NCBI GenBank assembly: GCA_022559985.1
Contig: JAFJTR010000157.1
Location: 1-29,881, forward strand
Source: Parastagonospora avenae f. sp. tritici 18332-5
Taxonomy: Eukaryota; Ascomycota; Dothideomycetes; Pleosporales; Phaeosphaeriaceae
Reading direction: 5' to 3'
Length of the DNA stretch: 29,881 nt
This document shows, piece after piece, positions 20,306-29,881 of this stretch. The notes beneath the pieces were generated by a model, which saw only the letters and a list, made by a program, of their open reading frames with translations, searched no databases and had not been told where the DNA came from. The position numbers and the translations under genes are program-made. The first letter of the stretch is position 1. Each line of letters starts with the position of its first letter.

Positions 20306-20408
20306 CGTCTCACTGGCCCCGACTCTTTTTTGCATCCCAGCTCCAAGCGGACCACCACTCTTTAGCCTTACCATAGCTACCTGCAGCCAGCAGTGATCAA
20401 CCACAGCT

Positions 20409-22246
20409 ATGCCTAAGCTCACTCAGTACAACTATGTTTTCGCTATCGGCACCTTCTTTGCTATGCTTGATGCATACAACAACGGTGCTAGTAAGTAGAG
20501 CCATTCAGGAGCATTTCGACTTGACACTAACACTATCAAGACGATGTCGCCAACGCGTGGGCTACTTCCGTCTCCTCTCGTTCGGTCTCCTACCGCCAGG
20601 CCATGATTCTCGGTACCATCTTCGAGATGGTCGGTGCCATCACTGTTGGTGCCCGTACCGCCGACACCATCAAGAACGGAATCATCCCCACCAGCGCCTT
20701 CAAGGGCGATGCCGGCGTCCAGATGCTTGCTTTCACCTGCGCTCTCGCTGGTGCCTCTATCTGGGTCATGTGGTGCACCAAGCACTCTGCGCACGTTTCG
20801 TCCTCCTACTCGCTCATCTCGTCCGTTGCTGGTGTCGGTGTCGCTGTTGCTGGTGCTAAGAACGTCCAATGGGGCTGGAACAAGGGCAAGGGTCTCGGGG
20901 CCATCTTCGCTGGTCTCGGAATGGCTCCCGCTGCCTCTGCCTGCTTCGGTGCCATCATCTTCATGCTGATCAAGCTCACTGTCCATCTCCGCAAGAACCC
21001 CATCCCATGGGCCATCTGGACTGCTCCATTCTTCTTCTTGATCGCCGGTACCATCTGCACGCTTTCCATCGTCTACAAGGGATCCCCCAACCTCGGACTG
21101 AACAAGAAGCCCGCGTGGTATGTCGCTACCGTCACCGTCTCCTGCGGTGTTGGCCTCGCTCTGCTCTCATTCGTCTTCTTCGTTCCCTACCTCCACACCG
21201 TTGTCGTCAAGCGCGATCACTCTATCCGCTGGTACCACGCCTTTATGGGCCCCCTCCTCTTCCGCCGCCCTGCCCCCGAGGGTGTCGAGTCTGCCAACGT
21301 CCGCGACTACGCTGTCGTTCAGGAGGATGACCACATCAAGACCGGCTCTCTCAGCGACTCTGACCACGGTGTCGTTGCTGGATCTCAGGATGCTGAGAAG
21401 GGCGTTGTCGTTGCCGAGCACCCCCAGCTCAGCTACAAGGATCTCGTCGCCCAGGGCCAGGAGCGTTTCCACGCCAAGCTCCGTGCGAAGACCGGTCTCC
21501 TTGCCTGGGCCATGCGCTACCTCCACGAGAACAAGATCCGCTCTGGTGAAATCTACGAGAAGCAGAACATGTTGATCACTATCAAGCGCATCCCTGCTAT
21601 GATTATGGTCGGTGCCCTGTACGGTGTCAACTACGACATCCACGCTGCCCAGACTGGTATTCACGGAACCCCCGAGGGCGCTCGTATGGAGCGCGTCTAC
21701 AGCCACGCTAAGAAGTACTCCAACGAGGTCGAGCACACCTACTCGTTCGTCCAAGTTCTTACTGCCTGCACTGCTTCTTTCGCTCACGGTGCCAACGATA
21801 TCGGTAACGCTGTCGGTCCCTGGGCTGTCATCTACTCTGCCTGGACCACCGGTAACGCCGCTCAGTCCAAGGCACCTGTTCCCATCTGGCAGTTGGCTGT
21901 TCTCTCCGCCACTTTGTCTCTCGGTCTCATCACCTACGGTTACAACATCATGAAGGTCATGGGTAACAAGATCACCTACCACTCTCCCAGCAGAGGTTGC
22001 TCCATGGAGATGGGTGCCGCTCTTACCGTCTTGATCTTCTCGCAATACTCCCTTCCCGTCTCGACCTCCATGTGCATCACCGGTGCCACTGTCGGTGTCG
22101 GTCTTTGCAACGGAACTATGAAGGCTGTCAACTGGCAGCGAGTTGGTCTCCTCGTCTTCTCCTGGATCATGACTATTCCCATCGCTGGTACCATCGGTGG
22201 TCTGTCCATGGGCATCATCCTCAACGCTCCTCACTTCACGCGTTAA
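20409..22246 (+). CDS. PHO89: Pho89-type Na+/phosphate symporter (PiT family)
   Basis: Exon 1 (20409-20490) and exon 2 (20541-22246) flank a 50-bp intron (GTAAGT donor, CACTAACAC branch, AAG acceptor), giving 595 residues. The intron splits the codon for Asn28 inside the first signature, GANDVANA (26-33). The second PiT signature, GANDIGNA, is at about 444-451. This inverted duplication is diagnostic of the family and forms the Na+/phosphate sites. About ten to twelve hydrophobic helices flank a hydrophilic loop (about 258-428) that is acidic and then basic, and should be cytosolic. The last membrane half contains PVSTSMCITGATVGVG (about 533-548). The protein should sit in the plasma membrane and import inorganic phosphate with sodium. 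The family includes yeast Pho89 and Neurospora PHO-4. Codon use is strongly biased to C-ending codons, suggesting high expression. Fungal homologues are typically induced by phosphate starvation or alkaline pH, which the sequence does not prove. Confidence 0.97.
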
Positions 22247-22401
22247 ACAGCGGACTTGGCCTCAATCTGGTGCACACAAAAAACGTTCGCTCGCTATACC
22301 CTCTTTGATTCATGCGCCTTCTCTCTCTTTCTCAGCAATAGACTTTTCATGTACTGTATGAGCGATGGTTGATGGGTAGCATATGGAAGTGTCGCATAGA
22401 C

Positions 22402-22407
22402 AATAAA
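22402..22407 (+). terminator. Poly(A) signal candidate of the symporter gene
   Basis: AATAAA lies about 156 bases after the symporter stop codon at 22244-22246. This is a usual 3' UTR length for fungi. Confidence 0.45.
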
Positions 22408-23649
22408 CATTCACTAATATGACCTCCTCGTCTTCTGCTGTGATACGAACATCAGCTTCTCATTTTCTGTTACGACAATCTTAATCTGACGTGTGCAAAC
22501 AAACTTCCAACACACCAGGGTTATGCTAGCCCGCCCAAACCGGCGAATACTCTCGGCGCTACGCGACTCTTGGTAAGTTCTTGTCGGCGTTTCGTCCGCA
22601 CCCACAGACCACGCGCGCACAGGCTGCAATCGCAACTTTCCTCACTCACACACCCGCATACGGACAATTGACAGCGGCAAAGGGCCCTCGCCTCGACATG
22701 TTTCACAACGTTATTCAAACTCCTAGCCCCAGCATCGGCATGGGCCGGACTGCATTGGTGGTGATACACCAAGAAACGCAGATCGGTACCTTTCGGCCTT
22801 ATTTGCCTGAGATGACTACTCAACGGTTCTTGTCCGTTTGGGCGTGATCTTGGACTTCTTGTCATATGCACAGGATGGAATTAACGACGCGCTCGAAGCG
22901 CTGCTGTGGGGTTCGGGGTTTCGGTATGTTGGTTGCCCATGATGCACGACTAGTATCGTGGAAGAGGAGGTGGTGAGATAGAGACGGTGTTGCGGGTACC
23001 TTCGTGGGAGGCACGTGAGCTCAGAACAGCCTTTGTTGCGCGCAAACATTACGAATTATTGTGCTGTGTAACCAGCGAGTATCGCGTCAACAGCAGATGG
23101 TCAATTGCGACATGCGGGCCAGCAGATATGTCGAGAGGTGCCTCGGTTAATGGCTGTTGGCTGTAAAGCGTCTCCAACTCCGTGGAGTGCGAAAGAAGAA
23201 GACACAGATGAGAATATCGAGATTCCAAGATCAACATCTTCACCCCACCTCACACAATCGTATAGACGGCGAATAGCAACGAGACGTCTCAAAGATCGAC
23301 TTGAATATCAAGCCTTGCATGATGAGGAGGCTGAACAGTAGTTGTGGATGCGACATTCACGATGGCAAGCTGACCTCACGTCGACGTCAAATCAGTAGTG
23401 CAGTGGAGCGCAATGTCTTGGCTAGCTTGACCGGAAGCAGCAAATTTTCACAGTACAAGATGGGAGTCTAGAGCGAGGGAAAAGCTAATCGTCTACAGCT
23501 GTCGTTGGTGTATTGATAGTGCCCACGCCCCTCGCTCGCGAACCCTGATACGTCAAAAGCTATGAAGACTTTCGATTGCAGAAACGCCTCATAGACCGCG
23601 CCGCATGCATCGTCTTCACACGAGCACCTATTCAATATCACGGCCAAGC

Positions 23650-23876
23650 ATTCTTGCTATCTCCGCGACTGCAGCGCGAAGCGTGATCGAAGCCAAGTAT
23701 TGGGCTTACTCGCAAAACGACCTTTTCGTCCATCAGGTCGATGGCTCCAAGGCTTCGATGACCCAGATCTAATCATTCTCGCCATCTCGTCGACCGCAGA
23801 AGCCAAGTCTTGTGCTTGTTCGCAAAACGATTCTCTTGCTCATCAGATCGATCGCGCATCTGCTTCGCTAACCCAG
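23650..23876 (+). repeat. Decayed two-copy tandem repeat, period about 110 bp
   Basis: The 78-bp block 23689-23766 is clearly related to 23799-23876. Both start GAAGCCAAGT, share TCGCAAAACGA, and end ACCCAG. Similarity extends upstream (CATTCTTGCTATCTC against CATTCTCGCCATCTC), with 15 extra bases in copy 1 before the GAAGCC start. Each copy translates to a similar peptide (EAKxxAxSQND..HQ.D), but in different frames because the offset is 110 bases. No complete gene is visible around it. Confidence 0.75.
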
Positions 23877-25586
23877 TTCCCGTCTTGACCTCACCACCTC
23901 GCTCTAACACACAGCACGCTTGCATCCACTCTACCTCGTCGCCCCCTATCCAACACGTAAAATTCTCACTCTCAAAACAGTCTCAGCTCCGACCTTTCAT
24001 TGCGCCTCGTATAATCCAGCTCCACCCGACCAACTCCTTTCACTGCCAAGACACCGCCTACATCGAACGCTACCACATGCATTGATCGTCGCAGGGGTCT
24101 GGATCTCCACGGGTATGCTCGACATGTAGCCCTACCCGCACAACAAGCAAACATGTGTAAACGCAAGACGCAGGGACGACTGGGCACGATCAGATCATGC
24201 AGTGGGTAAGCAAGAGCTTGAATGTGTGTTCTGAGACGTTCAAGCAATGCTGAAGACGAGGATGAGTGCCGTGTTTCCGGCTTGTCGAGGCGTGGATTGA
24301 GCGTGGCCAGTTGGACGCGAGATGGAAGCACGTGGGCTTGGCGGTGGGGCTGGGAGGATTTGAAAAATCGACATGGGAGTTTGAAAACTGCCGAGGTCTG
24401 TGATGTGAGAAGCGACTTGTGTTCGTTTTTTTTAAGGAGAAATTTGGGTAGATGCGATGATGTCCACGCAGGTATTTGATCGTTAAGACAAGGCGGGTAC
24501 GCGTGTCTACATTTCGTCTCTTTCTCTCCCTCCACCATGTCCCGGCAAGATTCGTGTCCGCTCTGCACCTACACGACATGGTCTAGCAGTCTTCATGAGC
24601 ACACTTGTGATGTTACAAAGATGCCTAGATGTACACGCAGCTATGCGATACTCCACCTACTTCTACTAGGATCTTTGAGTGTATCCAGGTGTGAGATCTC
24701 AAGGGGTTCTTGATCAATGTTGATGATTGAAGTGATTGATTGTCTTCTCTCGTCTGATCTATGAACAGGTGGCTTTTATCCCCCGCCCTTGTGCGACCAG
24801 CCGCGCGGTCCATTCCATGCAGTTCCATTCCAGCCGAGCCTGTGATGCGGCCAGCCTTGCTCATATCTGACATCAGGCTACTTAACCCTTTACAATTGAG
24901 CGAAGGCGGACTAGAATTTTGCCGCCGCCAGGTGCACTTCCTGAAATGAACCCCGCAGTTCAGTTGAGACAACAATGAGCGTCGTTCCACGAGGTGGGTG
25001 GATGCCGATTCATCTGACTGTGGCACCAGATTTTCCTGCTGTAGATGTGGGTACAGTTGACAAAACGCTGCTGATGGCTTTTGCTACGTCTGTGTCGTAG
25101 CGGCTTGTATGAATACCCAGCCTTTTGGACGTGGTCTTGAGGGAGGTGGCCTTCTTTCTTGTGGCTTCAGGCTTGGGTCGTGGAAGAGTTAGACCATTGC
25201 ATCTCAATATTACGCTTAGTAGACGACTAGAGTTTGTTGTCTTGTTGTACGTGCAGATGAAAACGTTCGATGGCACACGCAGGTCTTGGAGAGTTCGACT
25301 TGTCTCTGATGGGTTTGTTCACGACACTTTAATGGCAGGCGTGAAAGTAAAGGCCTGACATTGATCTTTCACCGCGGTCGCAGGAGAAACTTGAAATGAC
25401 GAACATTGCTCGTACGTTCCAGGCAAGTGGTCATTTCAAGCTTATCGCAAGCATATCACGTTGTTTCAAAAAGGCTGTGACTGATAAACCCACAGTGTGC
25501 ATGCACGTCACCGTTTAAGCTACCCCGAGCTCCGATACAATTAGCTACTATGGTCCGACTTGTATTGCACACAGATTCTAAGCTCT

Positions 25587-26216
25587 TCAGCCCCCTACTC
25601 CGTAGCTGCTCGCTGCAGCCTCTGTGCTATCCGACGAAGATCCCTTGTCGCCTTCCGTCAGATCTTCTCTTTCTGTCTCATTACATGTCACACGCGGGCG
25701 GGAGTTGGCATCCAAGTGGGCCCTCAGAGCCGAGAGCGCCGTTTCTCCACCGATGCGCCTGTCTCCACCGGTCGTAGACACCCAGGCGGTCATGAGAGGA
25801 AATGGATAATTTCTGGCAGCTCTGATAGCGCGACATTTATGCGCTTCCTCCGACCAGATCTGTTCTTCCTCAACTGCAATTCGATTAGCGATTGGTAGAG
25901 TTTTTCAGATTTTTCGATACTCACACTTGAATCCTGTCTTCGTAGCTTTGACATCTAGCAGGCGACCCATGTGGATAGTACGGTTGAGTTCCTCGGCCTT
26001 CATGCGGTCTTTCTTGTTACGAAAGTAGACGAATGCGACGGTGCGTTTCTTGGTCTTCTCATGGTTTGCACGACAAGTTGAAACCGGGTTGGTGGTGCGA
26101 AAGTGATGCAGTATGTCTCGAGCGGTCGCCTTCGGGTGGACGTTGGAGATGCGAATGACGCGGTCTTCTTTTGGGGCCGAAAAGTTTTTTGAATGGTTCT
26201 CTTTCAATAGTGGCAT
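25587..26216 (-). CDS. Small single-RRM protein
   Basis: Two exons (26216-25925 and 25873-25587) flank a 51-bp intron (GTGAGT donor, CGCTAATCG branch, TTGCAG acceptor), giving 192 residues. One RNA-recognition motif covers about 18-95, with RNP2 VIRISNV (20-26) and RNP1 RTVAFVYF (58-65). RNP1 keeps both aromatic positions needed for RNA stacking. The C-terminal half is acidic and Ser/Gly-rich (ends SSYGVGG) and probably disordered. The start at 26216 is chosen because an in-frame ATG at 26309 would add a hydrophobic stretch (FLLIIFLWFLLSS) that makes no sense before an RRM. The protein probably binds RNA; target and compartment are unknown. It resembles the RRM of the neighbouring gene on the same strand (DR-I/V-IR...VH...ELN), suggesting an old tandem duplication. 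Confidence 0.8.
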
Positions 26217-26750
26217 ATTGAGAGAGCTCAACAGGAACCACAGGAAGATGATGAGCAAAAACGTGGGAGAGGTATCTGTACGACTTATAACACACCTAGA
26301 GATAAGCAAACATCATGAGATCCCGCTCGTGACTCAGCCCTGGACAATCGAGACACCTCGTTTATGGCTTGATCATGACGTAGCTTGCAATTGTCATGTG
26401 TCTGATGACCATCACTGCCATGTGAGTCACATCCGCACACAAGTTCAGTTTCACAAGAACAATGATTGGTCCAGCATGGTCATGGTTACAGCGAGAAATG
26501 CTTGCAGGAAGTGCTGCACACGAAAGGGCACTGATTTCATTTTCTCCCTGATTTCAAAGCATAACAGGGGAAAAATGAGGCGCGAGAATGGCAAGTCAGT
26601 GGAACAGCCTATGATGGAGACAATCCAATCATGAGAGGTTTATTGGACAAATATGAATTTTCCATTATGGTATGCGGTATCATTTATGCAAGCTCTAAAT
26701 CTCTTGATCTCCAATCTTTCTAGTATTGCACCTCAATCGACCAAAGCACC
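26217..26750. other. Intergenic region between the two RRM genes
   Basis: About 530 bases, A/T-richer than the genes, with no supported coding region. It should hold the promoter of the downstream RRM gene and the 3' UTR of the upstream one. Confidence 0.5.
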
Positions 26751-27871
26751 CTACTTCTTGGTGAACTTGCCGTTGTCCTTCGCATCAAAACCACCATTAT
26801 CCTTGACGAGACGATCCACATTCGTGCCCTTGGCTTTCTGCTCCGCCTCAACGTCCTTGAAAGCATTGCGACCGAAATTATACCATTCGTCGGGCGTGAT
26901 CATGTTCTTGGAGCGGTCGTTGGGGACGTGGCCGCTCAGGTTCCAGCTTTTGTTGTTCGCGGCGGGAGGAATGTTCATGTTGACGTCGGCTGGCGGGCCG
27001 CGCGGCTGGACCGGGACAACAGGCTTGGTGTGATTCTCGAACATCTGAGCGGTCTTCTTAGGAGAGTCGAAGGTTGTGGAAGCAAGGTCTCCGGCTTCGT
27101 GCATGCCACTGTTGCTCTTGGAGTCAATGTACTCGTCTTTCTGGGCGTCGACGTCCTTGTCTGGAGTCATCTTGAGGTTACTGATCGCGGTAGCGAGGTC
27201 GGTCTCGGTTGCTACAAGGGGAGTCGTGGTGTTGCCAGATACCGGAATAGGGACAGCCGGAGTCTTCGCATGGGCATCCTCTGCTGCTAAAAAAGGTCAA
27301 TACAGTTCGACAATCTCCACGGTCGCGCATGACTGGCACAAGCGGCTAAGCAAACGCTCGCTGTAAACACCAAATCCACGCATTTGTTACCTGATGCCGG
27401 GCCGAGGGCGGGAAAGTCGGAGTCCTTGAAGGTCGCCGAGGGAGGAGGAGTCTCAGGGGCGACGGGATCCTCGCGGGGAGCTCGCCTGTTGGGCTTCCTC
27501 CTGGCGATCGGGCGGACGAAGGTAGTTTAAGACTCGTTGACTTCACATTGTCAATCGATATGATGGCTTTATTGTGGAGGCAATGACTTACGAGCGAAGT
27601 TGCCCTCACGAGCAGGCTGGATCTTGATCTCACGATCAACGATGGTGAGACCGTTCAGCTCGGTCGAGCAAATCCTGTCGGCGATGGTACCGAAGAGAAT
27701 GTACACGACTGCACTGGTGCCAGTCCTTGTGTTGACTGTGCGCATTTGGTCGACAATCGTGAAGCCGTCGAAGACGTTCACGATTAACTCCTTGTCGGCG
27801 TCGAAGTGGACGTCGGTCATGCGAATGATGCGATCGCGGGCAGGCTCTGAGAGTGCGATTGTGGAGGCCAT
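26751..27871 (-). CDS. RRM-domain protein with FPALG motif, junction uncertain
   Basis: Exon 1 (27871-27592) encodes an RRM: RNP2 IIRMTDV (15-21), RNP1 SAVVYILF (53-60) and ELNGLTIVDREIKIQP. The last exon (27286-26751) is open to TAA and ends KDNGKFTKK. It joins a middle exon across a 104-bp intron (27287-27390, TTTTTTAG acceptor). The middle exon carries ETPPPSATFKDSDFPALGPA in the same frame as the last exon. The first junction is problematic. Donor 27591 (GTAAGT) with the acceptor next to a TTGACAAT branch (27541) gives the right frame but meets TAA at 27529-27527. The CAG acceptor at 27501 gives the wrong frame. The GAG acceptor at 27481 keeps everything open and gives 301 residues. I list that model. 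A recent disabling mutation is the alternative. RNA binding is likely; the disordered C-terminal part (residues after about 95) has no known domain. Confidence 0.65.
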
Positions 27872-28710
27872 CGCAAGTGTCGTTGTGGCTGTCGAGTTGA
27901 GTTGTTATATAAACACTTGATCTATGTGGAGAGAATTTCTGGTCTCCGGCGGCGCAGAACGGAGACTTTATGGTAAGAGAGCGCAACTGTTCGCTATAGC
28001 GCGCGCTTAGATTACGTGATCTGGATCTATGCCTGTGACGTAGGCGCGTGCGAATTGTGAAAGAATGACCTGGGGATCAAACGAACATGGCGGAGTAGGG
28101 GTCAGCGTGAGGACCAACGCAAACCTGAGCAATATGAGCGTTACCAACCGCGACCAAGCGCCGACATATTACTGTAGACTGCAGCAACTCGCGGTGTTGA
28201 AAAGCGAACAGCCGTCGAGACGAGACTATCGAAGGCTTTGATGCTCTTCATGAGTGCAAACGTCGCCTGGTCTTGTCAAGAGTCAACCCAAAGAAACGAG
28301 ACTGAGTGAAAAATACGGAAACACAGGATTGATATTCATACTAATGAGGACATGCGTACATGGATTCTGGACTGTCACTTAAATGAGGCTTTCTTGACTA
28401 CTCAACACCAACATCTCCCATGCACGGACTCTCGTGCAAACAAAGACCGTAGGTCTCTATAACCCAACGACCATCTCACCGTACAAATTTATTGCGATTT
28501 CTTGTCACAAATTCTGTACGTCAGCATGCCTTCGTATCAAATGAGAAGAGTTCAGATACCACAATGAGCTCGCACAATGCATCATTGTAGCACCCTCGGG
28601 AATTCTAAATACAGCAATCCTCATAGTGCACACGCAGCATTGTGCCAATATACTGTTCAACTAAATCGCAGAGGTGTTTTAATGTATATAAATGAATCCT
28701 ATGAAATGTT
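27872..28710. other. Intergenic region
   Basis: No coding sequence seen. It runs from the RRM gene promoter to the (CA)n tract at the LINE end. Confidence 0.5.
27902..27908 (-). promoter_or_regulatory. Possible TATA box of the RRM/FPALG gene
   Basis: TATATAA on the minus strand, 31-37 bases before the ATG at 27871. It is rather close to the start codon, so the leader would be very short or the match is chance. Confidence 0.3.
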
Positions 28711-28729
28711 ACACACACACACACACACA
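28711..28729. repeat. (CA)n microsatellite
   Basis: A 19-base uninterrupted AC tract directly abuts the 3' terminus of the LINE. As TG repeats on the element's strand it may be a variant tail or the insertion target. Confidence 0.9.
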
Positions 28730-28730
28730 A

Positions 28731-29881
28731 TTTATTAACGCCCGGCGGCTAAGCCGAAAGGGCTACTAGCGCTCATCTACTACTACACTTCTTATGCTAC
28801 ATCTTAACCTCATTTAGCCCCTGCCTCTTCTTTACTTCACTTCCTGCTATGCGTTGCTGTTCTTACTAAGCATATGCTATGCGTCTTACTCCTTTGCTCT
28901 CCATCTTCTATCTTTTATTAAATTCTCGTGCGTTAGTATTGCTAGCGGCGGACTGGCTTAGAGTAGGCTTCTCTAAGTGTTCAGCATCCTATCTTCGGTA
29001 GCTGAAGCGCTGTCCGCTCTATGTTACACGAGGCGGTTAATAAGCTAGGTTAGTAATAAAAGTAGTTTTAGTGTTCAGTCTGCGTTAAGTCTTCTTGTTG
29101 CTATTGCAAACCGTATTGTTGCTTGCACTGCATCTATATCTGGCGCCTATTTTGCGTCATCTGTTGCTGCTTTCCTGCCTAGGTAGAGCGACATGTTGCC
29201 TCTGCCTGTCTGCGTACATTGCAGCATCTCTGCTCGCTGTGCTGTCCACTTCCTGCACCGGAACAGGAAGTGGTCTACTGTCTCTGCTGCACGTCTACAG
29301 TCGCACTAGTCTGTCGTTAATGCTTTGATTTAGTGTAAGTATGTGTTTAGCCTTGCTATGCCTGTTCTTAGCTGCGCGAGTATGCTGCGTTCTTTCTGCG
29401 ACAGCGAGTCGTAAAGTTGTCGCGTATGCTTTCCTGGTAGTGCTGCGTCGATGCGTTTCGAGTACTTTCCTACGTTTTCTGGCACCCTCTGGACAGTGGC
29501 TTGCTTGCGTGCGATGTTGTGAGTAGTCGATCGCACCCTAGGAAGCTGTGTTTGTGGTGTAGCGTTTGGTCTCGTTGCCATCTTTGCCTCTTATTTAGCG
29601 AGGTGTGCGAGTTCGCACTCTTCGCTCGCAGGCAGCCATAGCACTGTCACTGTGTTCCCGTTTCTTCTTAGCTTCTGAACGCTCTTGTAGAAATCGCTGA
29701 TGTAGCTTTGCCCTGACTGCTGGCGGGGTCTTCTCAGCGTAAGCACAGCGGCTTTGTTCCTTGTTGCAAGTGCGATGTTGCAGAACCTAAGCTCTGGCAG
29801 CGTGCTCAGCGCATCGGCCATTGCTGCCAGCTCCGCAGAGTAGGGGTTGTGTTCTTCCCTCGCGCCTAGTGTCGTAGAGAA
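28731..29881 (-). mobile_element. Decayed 3' end of a Tad-like LINE retrotransposon
   Basis: One minus-strand frame runs from the window edge (29881) to TGA 29077-29075 with no frameshift but four earlier in-frame stops: TAA 29593-29591, TAA 29332-29330, TAG 29308-29306, TAG 29149-29147. It reads as the C-terminal part of a fungal LINE polyprotein: RNase H (NPYSAELAAMADAL, then RPRQQSGQ), then AQLRTGIARLNTYLH, and a zinc-knuckle CDCRRAAETVDHFLFRC. A 340-bp 3' UTR follows, ending CGCCGGGCGTTAATAAAT with AATAAA at 28736-28731. Reverse transcriptase and the 5' part lie outside the window. It is not coding-competent; the stops fit C-to-T or G-to-A changes as in RIP. Confidence 0.88.

Larger units (their letters stand above)
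16451..20408. other. Gene-poor region, 4 kb
   Basis: No gene I can support. Open frames of up to 210 codons exist (for example minus strand 19093-18461 and 19280-18702, plus strand 19757-20251), but they overlap in different frames, have atypical composition (many Cys, His, Trp, Arg) and lack recognisable domains or introns. It contains a 12-bp perfect duplication at 17722-17745, a perfect 7-bp hairpin at 18483-18502, and CACGTG at 18680 and 18819. The final few hundred bases should include the phosphate symporter promoter. Confidence 0.5.
22247..25586. other. Gene-poor region, 3.3 kb
   Basis: After the symporter 3' end I find no supported gene. Open frames (for example minus 24568-23972, 198 codons) have composition unlike a protein and no domain. 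A decayed tandem repeat occupies about 23650-23876. C/T-rich sequence at 23880-24070 resembles a promoter or 5' leader, but no plausible coding region follows it. Confidence 0.5.

Noticed and set aside
21167..22234. 355-codon open frame antisense to the phosphate symporter
   Set aside because: A shadow created by strong C-ending codon bias of the sense gene; repetitive Asp/Gly/Ser composition and no domain.
23972..24568. 198-codon minus-strand open frame
   Set aside because: Composition is unlike a folded protein, no domain, and it lies opposite promoter-like C/T-rich sequence.
26217..26309. Upstream start for the first RRM protein adding a hydrophobic segment
   Set aside because: A membrane-like segment before an RRM is implausible and the inner ATG at 26216 has A at -3.
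1..29881. Biosynthetic gene cluster suggested by the NmrA-like protein and amidase together
   Set aside because: No core synthase, transporter of secondary metabolites or pathway regulator is present. The MTA phosphorylase between them is housekeeping.

Overview
The window looks like nuclear DNA of a filamentous ascomycete (Pezizomycotina, possibly Dothideomycetes). The grounds are short 45-60 bp introns with GT...AG ends and CTAAC/CTGAC-type branch points, single-gene transcription units on both strands, a fungal-type GPI-anchored FAS1 protein, a Pho89-type phosphate symporter, and the decayed end of a Tad-like LINE whose in-frame stops look RIP-derived. No sequence search was possible, so the lineage is inference.

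Layout. 1-96 is a perfect 12-bp microsatellite. 168-2983 (-) is a decayed hypothetical gene. 3808-6216 (+) is an intact 802-aa disordered, probably nuclear protein of unknown function. 6905-9029 (+) is a decayed gene for an acidic protein with CCCH-like zinc-finger remnants. Three intact minus-strand genes follow: a membrane-anchored amidase (9384-11260, three exons), 5'-methylthioadenosine phosphorylase (11837-12838, two exons) and a GPI-anchored FAS1 protein (13090-13810, two exons). An NmrA-like NAD(P)-binding protein (15113-16144) lies on the plus strand. Just beyond it a minus-strand segment at 16332-16450 carries a perfect Pol III B-box-like sequence, a possible closing stem and a T6 run, and may be a small RNA or tRNA relic. 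About 4 kb without a convincing gene leads to the Na+/phosphate symporter (20409-22246, two exons). A further 3.3 kb gene-free stretch holds a decayed two-copy tandem repeat. Two minus-strand genes for small RRM proteins (25587-26216 and 26751-27871) look like a diverged tandem pair. The right edge (28731-29881 and beyond) is the 3' end of a LINE on the minus strand, next to a (CA)n tract.

The genes do not form one pathway. Metabolic housekeeping (methionine salvage, phosphate uptake), surface or secretory proteins (FAS1, amidase) and RNA-binding proteins are interspersed with decaying genes. I see no biosynthetic cluster, CRISPR array, virus or toxin gene. The observations most worth following are the two multiply broken genes beside intact ones, the ambiguous splice junction in the second RRM gene, the Pol III-like locus, and the tandem repeat at 23.65-23.88 kb.
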